Source of the DNA: CAZOVB01 sp046541415
GTDB lineage: Bacteria > Planctomycetota > Phycisphaerae > SM23-33
Assembly (NCBI GenBank): GCA_046541415.1
Contig: JBKHDI010000008.1
Coordinates: 29,664 to 93,663 of the forward strand
Direction of reading: 5' to 3'
DNA: 64,000 bases
This document shows positions 27,158 through 36,159 of the stretch, in pieces. The translations under genes and the position numbers were made by a program. The first letter of the stretch is position 1. The number at the start of each line of letters is the position of its first letter. Below the pieces are notes generated by a model, which was not told the DNA's origin, ran no database searches, and saw only the letters and a program-made list of their open reading frames with translations.

Positions 27158-28420
27158 ATGACAGGCAAGAGCAGGCTGTACTGGGTTGCAGCCGTATCTC
27201 TGGTTGTTGTAGCCGCGGGGGGATATTGGGCGGGTCGGCACAGCGGACCGGCTGTTCTTTCCCAACCGGCGGGGGCTTCGTCGCTACCTGTGGTGGCGGT
27301 ATCCGCCGTTGAGGCCGAGGCCGACCCGCGTCTTGGGCTTCCGGCCCAGCGGGCCGAATTCGACCGCCTCAACGCGGTTCTGATCGGGGCGGGGGAGTTG
27401 ATCGACTTCCACCCGCAGGTGTTGCTCGAGATGGCGCGGCAGGCCACCGAGGGCGCAGAACTGCTGTTCGTGTTCAACGACTTCGAGCAGCTCCAGCGGG
27501 CCCGGCAGGCGTTGGGCAGCATCGACTCAGCCGCTTCCAGGGTCCGCCTGGGGGTCTTGCCGATCGATACGATGTGGATGCGCGACTACGGGCCTCTGTT
27601 CGTTCAACTGCCCGGGCAGGAACCGATGATCGTCGACGCAGACTGCAGCCTGGCCATCGAGGGCGACGGGCCGCCGGATGCCGACAACGACTTCCCGCGT
27701 ATCCTGGCCAAGGCAAGCGGCAACAGTGTCCTATCCGTTCCTTTGCGGGTCCAGGGGGGCAACTTCCTGACCAACGGCGACGGGCTGCTGGTCTCGACCA
27801 CCGCCCTGCGGGATGAGAACCTCCATGCCGGGCTGCCGCTAGAGACGATCGAGGCCGCCCTGAAGCGGTGGTTCGGCGTCTCGGAGTGGATTACCGTCGA
27901 ACCGCTGGAGGGCGAATCGACCGAGCATGTCGATATTTTCATGACCTTCGTTGATGTAAACGTGGTGCTGGTGGGGCAGTACGATCCGGAGGACGATCCG
28001 ATCAACGCCGCGATTCTCGATGCAGTGGCCGAGAAGCTGGCCAAGGTCAAAACCTCCGCCGGGCCCATGCAGGTGCACCGCATCTGGATGCCTCCCCGCG
28101 GCGGCGAAGATCTCTGGCGGACGTACACGAATGTAATCTATGCCGACAAAACGGTATACGTCCCCGCCTACACAGGGATCGACCGCGCCCTGCAGGCCGA
28201 CGCACTGGACCTCTTTGCCCGCCTGCTGCCCGGATGGCGCGTGGTGGCCATCCCGTCCGATAGCATGATCCCGCTGGGCGGGGCCCTGCGCTGCATCTCG
28301 ATGCAGGTCCCGTTGGGGATGGACCTGGGCCATGTTTTTCGCAGCGCGCAGGATCTGGACGAGCAGCAAGGCCCGCCCGAGCCGGCTGAAGACCAACAGG
28401 AAGACCCCTTCGCGACCTGA
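27158..28420 (+). CDS. Exported agmatine/peptidyl-arginine deiminase family protein
   Basis: A 420-residue member of the PAD_porph/agmatine deiminase (guanidino-modifying) family. The motif DTMWMRDYGP, the GGNFLTNGDG loop, the His/Asp pair in TEHVDIFM and the nucleophilic Cys379 in GGALRCISM are all present, so it should be catalytically competent. Unlike cytoplasmic agmatine deiminases, it has an N-terminal hydrophobic segment (about 8-26, VAAVSLVVVAAGGYWAG) that anchors or exports it. The tail is acidic and Gln/Pro-rich. The likely reaction is hydrolysis of a guanidino group to a ureido group plus ammonia. Whether the substrate is agmatine or protein arginine is open. Confidence 0.85.
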   Translation: MTGKSRLYWVAAVSLVVVAAGGYWAGRHSGPAVLSQPAGASSLPVVAVSAVEAEADPRLGLPAQRAEFDRLNAVLIGAGELIDFHPQVLLEMARQATEGAELLFVFNDFEQLQRARQALGSIDSAASRVRLGVLPIDTMWMRDYGPLFVQLPGQEPMIVDADCSLAIEGDGPPDADNDFPRILAKASGNSVLSVPLRVQGGNFLTNGDGLLVSTTALRDENLHAGLPLETIEAALKRWFGVSEWITVEPLEGESTEHVDIFMTFVDVNVVLVGQYDPEDDPINAAILDAVAEKLAKVKTSAGPMQVHRIWMPPRGGEDLWRTYTNVIYADKTVYVPAYTGIDRALQADALDLFARLLPGWRVVAIPSDSMIPLGGALRCISMQVPLGMDLGHVFRSAQDLDEQQGPPEPAEDQQEDPFAT

Positions 28421-28615
28421 GGTCCGGGGGGTCTGGAGCGGATGACACTCCAGAGAAGATCGGAATTACTGGTATTCCCTTATCATGCTCGGGCGTGGGA
28501 TTGTCGATAAACACAGTGTACCGGTCCGTTTGATGTGTTTGTCCGCGTCGTTGCAGGCCCATCTGCGAGACACCCCAGGCAGAAACCAATCCCCCCGCGC
28601 GGTTGAGAGAGTCCC

Positions 28616-29041
28616 GTGAGCCCGAGCCTTCTGCATGCCCATGGCCAGGTGAATCGCCTGCGAATCCTCCTGGCAGAGGACAGCCAGGTCTACGAGATCC
28701 TGGCGATGAAGATCCTGCGCTTTTACGGGGGCCATCGAGTCTGCGTGATCACCAAATCCAGCGAAGCAGCGGACCTGCTGGAGCGCGAGCAGATCGACCT
28801 GGCCGTGATCGATCTGCAGATGGCCGGGCAGGAAGCAGTGCAGACGGCCGAATGCATTCGCAGTCACGACGCATCGGCGGGGGGGAAGACTCCCATCATC
28901 GGCATCAGCGGGAACGACCTGCCCGGCCAGGAGCAACTCTGCACCGAGGCGGGCATGGACTACTACGTCGCCAGACCCTTCGTCTCCGATCACCTCTCCA
29001 GACAGGTCAAACAGCTGGCAGAACAGCTCAACCAGGCCTGA
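28616..29041 (+). CDS. Stand-alone response-regulator receiver domain protein
   Basis: A 141-residue protein that is essentially one CheY-like receiver. The acidic pair is in LLAEDSQ, the phosphoacceptor is Asp66 (VIDLQMAG), and the signalling Ser/Thr region is in IIGISGNDLP. The usual conserved Lys of beta-5 appears to be replaced (YYVARPFV has Arg instead of K-P), which may alter dephosphorylation. The start is GTG at 28616. No output domain is present, so it would act by protein contact. It lies 400 bp upstream of the PAS kinase gene. Confidence 0.85.
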   Translation: MSPSLLHAHGQVNRLRILLAEDSQVYEILAMKILRFYGGHRVCVITKSSEAADLLEREQIDLAVIDLQMAGQEAVQTAECIRSHDASAGGKTPIIGISGNDLPGQEQLCTEAGMDYYVARPFVSDHLSRQVKQLAEQLNQA

Positions 29042-29243
29042 AATCCGCAACGGGTTGCCGTTCCTGGCCAATCAGTACCTTTTCTGCCCCATTTCAGGAA
29101 GAATCCCTATGGCAAAAGGTTCGCAAAACGCCGAAGATAACGTGTGTACCAGCAGTTGTGACCATTTGCGGGCCCGGCCCGAACAACCACAGATAGAAGA
29201 TTCCCGCCCCGGCCGATGGTCGGAAGGCGGCCTGATGTGCCCC

Positions 29244-29309
29244 CCTGTCCCGCGTAAGCAGGGCGCCCGGACGTCCCGGACGCCCTGTGCGGGGCAGGTG
29301 TTTTTTTTT
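29244..29309 (+). terminator. Strong intrinsic terminator
   Basis: A branched hairpin has an outer 10-bp stem (29244-29253 with 29289-29298, one G-T) and an inner 7-bp stem (29259-29265 with 29281-29287). Nine consecutive T residues follow (29301-29309). It is the clearest rho-independent terminator in the window. It lies in the 405-bp gap 29042-29446 between the receiver gene and the PAS kinase. A ribosome-binding-site-like AGGAAGA and an ATG at 29109 precede it, so the transcript it ends may extend past the receiver gene. Confidence 0.85.
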
Positions 29310-29446
29310 GCGCCGAGGCGCGACAATCATCTCTACGCGGTCATGTGTTAGCGCGATCTGAAGGTTGCGCTGTTCTGTGGCCCCGAATCTGGTATCATGC
29401 TCTGGGGCGTGGATGATGCCATCTGTGATCTGAATTCTGAGGCCTC

Positions 29447-31870
29447 ATGTCTTTTGCGACAGCCAACCTGCTTGCCCATGTTCCGTGGGTTCCGGTACTG
29501 GGTTCGGGCCTGGGGCTTGCAGTTCTGCTGCTTTGGGTGCTGGTTGTGGTTTCCCTGCGCAGCAGGCGTATCCGGAACCGGCTGGAGGAGGAAAGCAATC
29601 GCCTCCACCTGCTGCTGGACAGTACGGATCACGTGATTCTGATGTACGACCGGAAGCACCGGATCACGTACTACAACGGCTCGGAGGAGCTTATCGAATC
29701 GGCCAGCGAAGTGATGGGCAAGACCCCGCGGGATCTGTTCGATTCGGCCACGGCCGAGCGGATAATCGCCCAGAACGACCTGGTCTTTTCGACCGCTGCC
29801 AAACAGTCCTTCGAGGGCAGCGTTTCCTGGAGGGGCAACGAATACTGGTTCCGGACGGACGCATATCCCGTTTTCGACTCGGCAGGGAATGTCACGCAGG
29901 TGGTGAAATTCGCCAGCAACAGTACCGAACTGAAGCAGATGGAGCAGCAGATCGAGCAGGACCGTCAACGGTTCCGCATCGTTGGCGAATGCACCGCCGA
30001 TCTGGTGTTTGACTGGGACCTGCAAAGCGGAGAGGTCACCTGGCTGGGCGACGTGGCCGGCTTGCTTCCCGGCCTGGAGGGAAGGGTTGACTTCTCTCGG
30101 GTCGACAACTGGGCCCGTCTGGTGGTCCCGGAAGACCGCCAGGACTATCTGGAGATGATCGAACAGGTCCGCGCAGGTCGGCTGGAGAAGGCCTCTCGGG
30201 AGTTCCGCATAGGCCGGGACGGCTCGGACTGTCGGTACTGGGTTGCCCGCGGCGCGTTGGTCCGGGATGAGCAGGGACGCCCCTGGCGGTGGATCGGGGC
30301 CGTCAGTGACATGACATCCCAGCGTCGTCAGGCCGTCGCCCTGCAGGAAAGCGAACGCCGGTTCGAAAGCCTCATGCAGAAGCTTGACGAGATCGTATGG
30401 ACCGCCGATTCGCAAAACCGCCTGACGTACGTCTCCGCGGCGGTCGAACGCATCTCCGGATACAGCCGCCAGCAGTTTTTCAACCAACCCGGGCTGTGGT
30501 CGGAAATCGTCCATCCCGACGACCGCGAAACGTTCCAGCGCAGCCAGCAACAGCTCGATGAGGACGGGCAGGCGGACCTGGAGTACCGGATTATCACCAG
30601 GGACGGCGAGCCCAGATGGATCCGCGACCGCAAGGCCGTCGTACGCGACGAGCAGGGGCAGTTCCTGCGGTACGGCGGCATCTGTGCCGACATCACCGCC
30701 CGCAAAGAGGCCGAGCAGCTCCTGCGAGTCTCGGAGCAGACGTACAAGGCCCTGTTCGACGGCCCCAATGCAGTCAAGCTGCTGATCGACCCGAGCAACG
30801 GGCAGATCGTCGATGCCAACATCGCAGCCGGGCGATACTACGGATACAGCGTCGAGGACCTCAAGACGATGCACATCTCGGATATCAACATATGGAGTGC
30901 CGATGAGGTCCACCAGGCCATGCGGCGGGCAAGGAAACTCCAGGACAACCACTTCATCTTCCGTCATCGTCTGGCCGATGGCCGCATCCGAGACGTGGAA
31001 GTCTACTCCAACCCCGTGGAAATCCAGGGCCGCGAACTGCTCTTCTCGATCATCCACGACGTAACCGATCGTCGCCAGGCCGAAAGGGCCCTGCTGGAAC
31101 ACGAGCGCCAGTTGCAACAGATGGCCTCGGAGCTGGCGCTGGTGGAGGAGCGGCACCGTCAGGCGATGGCTGCAGCCCTGCATGACAGGATCGGCCAGTC
31201 GCTGGCGGCGCTGAAGGTCCGGGCCGGGCTTCTCAAACAGGCCAGCGACAACGAGGAAGTCGCACACCGCGCCGAGAGGATGGTCAATGACCTGGACGGG
31301 CTGATCCGCGAAGCCTGGAACCTGACCTTCGCGCTCTGCCCGCCGGTTCTCTACGAAATGGGCCTGGAAGCTGCCCTGGAGTCCCTGGCCGAAGAATACA
31401 GCCAGAGCGACCAGCTGCAGGTGGAATTCTTCGACGACGGCAGGGACAAGGACGTGCCCAACGACATCCGGGGCATGCTCTACCAGATGGTGCGGGAACT
31501 GCTGCAGAACGTCGTCAAACACGCCGAGGCCTCCCGCGTGCGGCTGGCCTGCAGACGCGAGCAAGACGCGCTCTGGATCATGGTGGAGGACGATGGGAAG
31601 GGGCTGAACAACAAGGACCTCCGAACAGCGGGCAAGGCCGGACCGGGTGGCTTCGGCCTGTTCAGCATTCGCGAGAGACTGGGGCACATGGGTGGACGCC
31701 TGGAAATTACACCGGGCAGTGATCTCAAGGGCGCATGTGTTACAATCATATTGCCATTAGCAAATGCAAACATCGAGGATAAACGGGATGCAGACAATCA
31801 AGATACTGCTGGCCGACGACCATCAACTGATGAGGGACGGGCTCAGGGAGCTGCTCGAGAGGCAGGATGA
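29447..31870 (+). CDS. Multi-PAS sensor histidine kinase (HPK7/NarX-type)
   Basis: An 807-residue kinase. An N-terminal membrane helix (about 12-36) is followed by four PAS-like domains (about 45-165, 175-300, 305-430, 440-560; YVSAAVERISGYS and VDANIAAGRYYGYS are readable). The HisKA_3 dimerisation domain has phospho-His579 in AALHDRIGQSLAALK. The HATPase domain has NVVKHAEAS (N box) and VEDDGKG. The C-terminus overlaps the downstream NarL-type regulator gene by 83 bp in another frame, so the pair is translationally linked. The signal is unknown; PAS domains may bind small molecules or cofactors. Confidence 0.9.
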   Translation: MSFATANLLAHVPWVPVLGSGLGLAVLLLWVLVVVSLRSRRIRNRLEEESNRLHLLLDSTDHVILMYDRKHRITYYNGSEELIESASEVMGKTPRDLFDSATAERIIAQNDLVFSTAAKQSFEGSVSWRGNEYWFRTDAYPVFDSAGNVTQVVKFASNSTELKQMEQQIEQDRQRFRIVGECTADLVFDWDLQSGEVTWLGDVAGLLPGLEGRVDFSRVDNWARLVVPEDRQDYLEMIEQVRAGRLEKASREFRIGRDGSDCRYWVARGALVRDEQGRPWRWIGAVSDMTSQRRQAVALQESERRFESLMQKLDEIVWTADSQNRLTYVSAAVERISGYSRQQFFNQPGLWSEIVHPDDRETFQRSQQQLDEDGQADLEYRIITRDGEPRWIRDRKAVVRDEQGQFLRYGGICADITARKEAEQLLRVSEQTYKALFDGPNAVKLLIDPSNGQIVDANIAAGRYYGYSVEDLKTMHISDINIWSADEVHQAMRRARKLQDNHFIFRHRLADGRIRDVEVYSNPVEIQGRELLFSIIHDVTDRRQAERALLEHERQLQQMASELALVEERHRQAMAAALHDRIGQSLAALKVRAGLLKQASDNEEVAHRAERMVNDLDGLIREAWNLTFALCPPVLYEMGLEAALESLAEEYSQSDQLQVEFFDDGRDKDVPNDIRGMLYQMVRELLQNVVKHAEASRVRLACRREQDALWIMVEDDGKGLNNKDLRTAGKAGPGGFGLFSIRERLGHMGGRLEITPGSDLKGACVTIILPLANANIEDKRDADNQDTAGRRPSTDEGRAQGAAREAG

Positions 31871-32438
31871 TTTCGCAGTCGTCGCCGAGGCCGACAACGG
31901 CCGCGACGCCCTGGACCTGGCCCGACAGGAGAAGCCCGACATCATCATCATGGACATCGCCATGCCCGGGCTCAACGGGATCGTCGCAACCCGCGAGATC
32001 CTGGAAGATGACAACACGATCCGCATCCTGGCCCTGTCGATGCATCCCAGCGGACGGGTGGTCTCCGAGATGCTCCGGGCCGGTGCCAGCGGCTATCTCG
32101 TCAAGAGCTGTGCCCTGGCCGAGCTGGTCACCGCCGTCAGGACCATCCACGCGGGCAAGACGTATCTCTCGCCGGAGATCGCCGGCGTGGTCGTCGATGG
32201 ATTTGTCCAGTCCCTCCCGGCTGGGGACGGGCTGGGCAGGGGCGTGCTCTCGGACCGGGAATGCGAGGTCCTCCAACTGGTCGCCGAAGGACAAAGCACC
32301 AAGGAGATCGCCGCGGATCTGAATATCACCCCCAAGACCGTCGATACCCACAGGCAGCACATCATGGACAAGCTGGGCATCCGCAGCATCGCCGAACTGA
32401 CCAAATACGCCGTCCGCGAAGGCCTGACGCCCCCATAG
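31788..32438 (+). CDS. NarL/FixJ-type response regulator
   Basis: A 216-residue DNA-binding regulator. The receiver domain has the acidic pair ADDH and phospho-Asp56 (IIMDIAMPG). The C-terminal LuxR-type helix-turn-helix contains LSDRECEVLQLVAEGQSTKEIA and its recognition helix NITPKTVDTHRQHI. The ATG at 31788 is preceded by GAGGAT; an earlier in-frame ATG would extend the receiver without homology. It is the probable partner of the overlapping PAS kinase. Targets are unknown. Confidence 0.92.
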   Translation: MQTIKILLADDHQLMRDGLRELLERQDDFAVVAEADNGRDALDLARQEKPDIIIMDIAMPGLNGIVATREILEDDNTIRILALSMHPSGRVVSEMLRAGASGYLVKSCALAELVTAVRTIHAGKTYLSPEIAGVVVDGFVQSLPAGDGLGRGVLSDRECEVLQLVAEGQSTKEIAADLNITPKTVDTHRQHIMDKLGIRSIAELTKYAVREGLTPP

Positions 32439-32494
32439 CCGCGGGCGAATAGACTGGTGTTGTTCCAACTGCCCTAGAGGAAACCTCGATCCGT

Positions 32495-33784
32495 ATGGCA
32501 CGAAACGAATCGAAAACCATTCCGGAAGACGGTCAGTACCCGATCGCTGAACACGTCGACTGCCCGGCCAATGCCGAGCAGCTCGCCTCGCTGTTCGCCC
32601 CGGCCATGTCGGTCAACCGCGAGGGGATCGTCATCACCGACTCGCTGGACCCGGGCGAGCCGATCATCTACGTCAATCAGGGCTTCCAGAGGATCACCGG
32701 CTATGCGCCCGGGGATGTGATCGGGCGGAACTGTCGCTTCCTGCAGGGTCCCCAGACCGACCCGGAGCAGACCAACCGCATCCGCCAAGCCATCCGCGAG
32801 GGCAGGGACGTGGTCGTCCAGCTGCTGAACTACCGCAAGGACGGGTCGACTTTCTGGAACCTGGTCTCCATTACCCCGATCTACAACGCGGCCGGGAAAG
32901 TGGTCCACCGCATCGGCCTGCAACTGGATGTCACCAAGCGGCGCGAGGCGGAGCTGGCCCTGGAAGAGGCCAACGAACTGCTGGAACAGCGCGTCGAGCA
33001 ACGAACCGCCGAGCTGCGCCAGGCCAACCAGGCCCTGCGCAAAGAGGTCCGCGAACGGCGCCAGGCCGAGCGGTCCCTGCTGGAAAACCAGCAGCACCTG
33101 CGGAAGCTGGCCTCGCAGCTTTCCTCGGCCGAGGACCGGCAGCGACGACAGATCGCCTCGGACCTCCACGACCGCCTCAGCCAGGGGCTGGTGGCGCTGA
33201 AGTTCCAGTTGGAGACGCTGCTGGCTCGTCATGTCCCGCCGGAACGGTTGTCGGACTTCGCCGGCCAGCTGGACGTGATGGACTCGCTGGTCGAAGAGAC
33301 GCGGACGATGATGTTCGACCTCTGCCCGCCCATGCTCTACGATCTGGGTCTGGCCGCGGCGGTCGAAGAACTGCTTCGCCAGTTCCAGAAGCACACGCAG
33401 ATCCACTGCGAATTCGTGGACGATGGGCTGGCCGCACCGCTGTCTTCGGAGATGGCCAGCTTCCTCTACCGCTCAGTCCGCGAGATGCTGATCAACGTCC
33501 GCAAGCACGCCCGGGCCGAGAACGTAGTCGTATCGATCAGCCACGACCGCAAGACGCTTTCGGTTTCGGTCGCTGACGACGGGGCGGGCATGACAACGGA
33601 TCTGGAGGCCGAACCCCGCCAGCCGGGCGAAAAGTTCGGGCTCTTCAGCATCCGCGAAAGACTGAACTACTTCGGCGGGTGGCTGCTGCAGGAAACCGCG
33701 CCGGGGCAGGGGACAAACCTGACGATGATCGTGCCCATCGCCGCCGACTCTGACGCCGACCAGCCGGACCGGGAGACGACATGA
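32495..33784 (+). CDS. LOV-domain (blue-light) sensor histidine kinase, NarX-type
   Basis: A 429-residue soluble kinase. Residues about 30-150 form a LOV domain with the photoreceptor signature GRNCRFLQG; Cys80 would form the flavin adduct. The FMN-contacting residues are conserved: Asn112 (LLNYRKDG), Asn122 (FWNLVSITPI) and Gln143 (RIGLQLDVT). A coiled coil (150-205) leads to HisKA_3 with phospho-His225 (IASDLHDRLSQG) and a HATPase domain (VADDGAGM). The stop overlaps the next regulator start by 4 bp. The function is inferred from the motif: blue light would switch kinase activity. The LOV call is strong because every key flavin residue is present. Confidence 0.92.
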   Translation: MARNESKTIPEDGQYPIAEHVDCPANAEQLASLFAPAMSVNREGIVITDSLDPGEPIIYVNQGFQRITGYAPGDVIGRNCRFLQGPQTDPEQTNRIRQAIREGRDVVVQLLNYRKDGSTFWNLVSITPIYNAAGKVVHRIGLQLDVTKRREAELALEEANELLEQRVEQRTAELRQANQALRKEVRERRQAERSLLENQQHLRKLASQLSSAEDRQRRQIASDLHDRLSQGLVALKFQLETLLARHVPPERLSDFAGQLDVMDSLVEETRTMMFDLCPPMLYDLGLAAAVEELLRQFQKHTQIHCEFVDDGLAAPLSSEMASFLYRSVREMLINVRKHARAENVVVSISHDRKTLSVSVADDGAGMTTDLEAEPRQPGEKFGLFSIRERLNYFGGWLLQETAPGQGTNLTMIVPIAADSDADQPDRETT

Positions 33785-34434
33785 CAATTCGCATACTGCT
33801 TTCAGATGACCACGAGATCGTCCGCGAGGGATTCCGGGCGCTGATCGAGAGACAGGACGACATGGAGATTATCGCCGAGACCGCCGACGGGCGAGAGGCG
33901 GTTGCCCAGGCCGTCCGGCAGAAGCCCGACGTGGTGGTCCTCGACATCGGCCTGCCGGGGCTTAACGGCATAGACGCCGCGCGGCAGATCCTCGACCAGT
34001 GCCCGCACATCAAGATCATCGCCCTGTCGGTCCACCAGGAGACGCGTTACGTAACCGAGATGCTCAAGGCAGGGGCGTCGGGATACCTCGTAAAGACCTG
34101 CGCCTTCGGGGAGCTGATCCAGGCCATCCACGCGGTGGTGGCCAACGAGACCTACCTCAGCAGCAAGGTCGCCGCGACGGTGGTCGACCAGGCCCTGAAC
34201 CCCGGGGCAGACTCCGATCAGCAGGCCCCGACGTCGGCGCTGTCCAGCCGCGAACGCGAGGTGCTCCAACTGCTCGTCGAGGGCAAGAGCTCCAAGGAAA
34301 TCGCCAACTGCCTCGACGTCACCACCCGCACCGTCGACCTGCACCGCCAGAACGTCATGAAAAAACTCGAACTCTACTCGGTGGCCGAGCTGACCAAATA
34401 CGCCATCCGCACCGGAATGACCTCGCTGGACTGA
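33781..34434 (+). CDS. NarL/FixJ-type response regulator, partner of the LOV kinase
   Basis: A 217-residue regulator. The receiver has phospho-Asp55 (VVLDIGLPG) and the conserved Lys is in YLVKTCA. The LuxR-type helix-turn-helix contains SSREREVLQLLVEGKSSKEIA and TTRTVDLHRQNV. The 4-bp ATGA overlap with the LOV kinase indicates coupled translation, so this is the likely light-response output. It resembles the regulator at 31788 closely, which suggests that the two kinase-regulator pairs arose by duplication. Confidence 0.93.
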   Translation: MTIRILLSDDHEIVREGFRALIERQDDMEIIAETADGREAVAQAVRQKPDVVVLDIGLPGLNGIDAARQILDQCPHIKIIALSVHQETRYVTEMLKAGASGYLVKTCAFGELIQAIHAVVANETYLSSKVAATVVDQALNPGADSDQQAPTSALSSREREVLQLLVEGKSSKEIANCLDVTTRTVDLHRQNVMKKLELYSVAELTKYAIRTGMTSLD

Positions 34435-34723
34435 CTGTTTCGGCGAAACGGCGGAAGTTTCACCCCCCGATCATATTCGCAAGCGACTGTCTGAAAAAGA
34501 CTTGTGATCATGTCTGATCTCGCATGCATGACCTTCTGATTTGGAAGGCCCGTTCTGTCAGTACTGCCAGATGCTCCTCTTGGCCCACTGCCCGTATAGT
34601 TTTGCGTAAGACGGAGACAACGAGGGCCTGGAAATGTAGGCAGTGTGATGTGTCCCGTTGGTTTTGTGCTCTGTGCCCTGCCAGGCCCTCGTATCTCCGC
34701 TGGACCTTAACGAGGCGCAAACC

Positions 34724-35287
34724 ATGCTCGATCTGTACAACACAACCTGGCAAGTCGGATGCTGCAAGACCTTCTTGGCCGCTGTTCGGGCATCCGGGCT
34801 GACCCCGGTCGTTCGTTCGGTCCGATCGGTAACGCTCCTGGCCCCGACCGATGACGCCTTCTCTCTGCTGCCTGCAGGATACGTCAACCACCTGCTGTCC
34901 CCGGAGAATGACTCGCGACTTCGCGACCTGGTGGCGATGCACCTGATCGCGTCGATCTGGTCGGCAGAGCAACTGGCCGATCACGACCGCATCCAGACCG
35001 TACTGGGCCCGTGGCTGGACATCAACTCAGGCCACGGGGTGCTGCGTGTCGAATCGGCCGAGGTGTTCCAGAGTGACATCCCCGCGACCAACGGCGTGCT
35101 GCACATTATCGACCGGGTCCTGTTGCCCGCTTCGCTTCGCGCAGATTGCCGGCCATCCGCCCCTGCCCGCGCCGTGGCCAAAACTCACCCCCATTGCGCC
35201 GCGATCGATAGAAGGTCCCAACTGGGCCCGAGGTTGATGACCGACTGGGTCGGCGATCAGCCGGGCCGGACAGACAGAACACAATGA
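34724..35287 (+). CDS. Fasciclin (FAS1) domain protein
   Basis: A 187-residue protein with one FAS1 domain (about residues 10-135). The H1-like box is VTLLAPTDDAFSLLP and the H2-like box is ATNGVLHIIDRVLLP. FAS1 domains usually mediate adhesion outside the cell. From the ATG at 34724 (preceded by CGAGGCG) no signal peptide is visible; a TTG at 34658 adds 22 residues but still no convincing one. The C-terminal 50 residues are basic and low in hydrophobicity and may be disordered. Location and partner are unknown. Confidence 0.78.
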   Translation: MLDLYNTTWQVGCCKTFLAAVRASGLTPVVRSVRSVTLLAPTDDAFSLLPAGYVNHLLSPENDSRLRDLVAMHLIASIWSAEQLADHDRIQTVLGPWLDINSGHGVLRVESAEVFQSDIPATNGVLHIIDRVLLPASLRADCRPSAPARAVAKTHPHCAAIDRRSQLGPRLMTDWVGDQPGRTDRTQ

Positions 35288-35399
35288 ACCTGCCTCTCAC
35301 AGCGACCGTGTGTAATGATTTTTGGGCCGCGTCGTCGGTTCGACTCCTGCCCCGGCTGGCGGCGTGGCCCATACTCTCGTCAGGAAAGGACGGACAGCC

Positions 35400-36035
35400 A
35401 TGATCAACGTGGCCTCGGATACCAACAACCCGGTGGCGATCCCGATCCGCAGAAGCGGGCGGAAAAACGTCGACCACCAGAAAATCAGCGATCTTGTTCG
35501 ACAGGTGCTTATCGAACTGGGAGAAGACCCCGACCGGGAGGGCCTGCAGAAGACCCCGCTGCGGGTGGCCAAGGCCATGGACTTCCTGACCAGCGGCTAC
35601 AGGACCGACGTAGAGACGATTATCAACGGCGCGGTATTCGAGGCCGAGGCCAACAACATGATCATCGTTCGCGACATCGAGGTCTACAGCCTCTGCGAGC
35701 ACCACATGCTTCCGTTCTTCGGACGTTGTCACATCGGCTACATCGCCGACCAGAAGGTCCTGGGCGTCAGCAAACTCGCCCGGATCGTGGACTACTACTC
35801 GCGTCGTCTTCAGATCCAGGAGCGCCTGACCTCGCAGATCGCCCGACAGATCCAGCAGGCTGCCGGGGCCAGAGGCGTCGGCGTGGTCTGCCAGTGTCGC
35901 CACATGTGCATGATGATGCGCGGCGTGGAAAAGCAGAACTCGCTGATGACGACCTCGTCGGTGCTCGGGTCGTTCCACGACGATGAGGCGACGCGACTGG
36001 AATTCCTCAATCTTCTCAAGAACGAATCTGCCTGA
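35400..36035 (+). CDS. folE: GTP cyclohydrolase I
   Basis: A 211-residue type-I GTP cyclohydrolase converting GTP to 7,8-dihydroneopterin triphosphate, the first step of folate or pterin synthesis. Zinc and active-site residues are readable: Cys99 and His101-His102 in SLCEHHMLPF and the second cysteine in VVCQCRHMC. The GTP-contact segment QIQERLTSQIA is also present. AGGAAAGGA ends about 10 bp before the ATG at 35400; longer in-frame starts have no homology. It stands alone, with a bidirectional terminator downstream. Confidence 0.96.
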   Translation: MINVASDTNNPVAIPIRRSGRKNVDHQKISDLVRQVLIELGEDPDREGLQKTPLRVAKAMDFLTSGYRTDVETIINGAVFEAEANNMIIVRDIEVYSLCEHHMLPFFGRCHIGYIADQKVLGVSKLARIVDYYSRRLQIQERLTSQIARQIQQAAGARGVGVVCQCRHMCMMMRGVEKQNSLMTTSSVLGSFHDDEATRLEFLNLLKNESA

Positions 36036-36095
36036 AGTGTTCTTCCCTGCCCCGGGTTGCCATCGGCTTTCCTGCCGGCCGAGGCAACCATTGAA

Positions 36096-36124
36096 ACGGG
36101 CGACCCGATCTCCGGGTCGCCCGT
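36096..36124. terminator. Bidirectional terminator between folE and the convergent membrane-protein gene
   Basis: A perfect 12-bp stem (36096-36107 with 36113-36124) and 5-nt loop, with A residues on the left (TTGAAA) and TTGTCATT on the right. It can end transcription from both convergent genes. Confidence 0.75.
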
Positions 36125-36159
36125 TGTCATTATCAAAGATTGGATTGGCCTGAGGACGC

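Noticed and set aside
28432..28454. Short hairpin after the deiminase gene as terminator
   Set aside because: It has only a 7-bp stem with a 9-nt loop and no U-tract.
29109..29351. 80-codon frame with a good ribosome-binding site
   Set aside because: It reads through the strong T9 terminator and shows no protein-like pattern after residue 45; kept only as a finding.
35330..35367. tRNA-like 3' fragment (GTCGGTTCGACTCC followed by a GC-rich acceptor-like end) upstream of folE
   Set aside because: The T-stem does not pair well, and no D-arm or anticodon arm could be folded upstream. At most it is a degraded tRNA end; no integrase is nearby.
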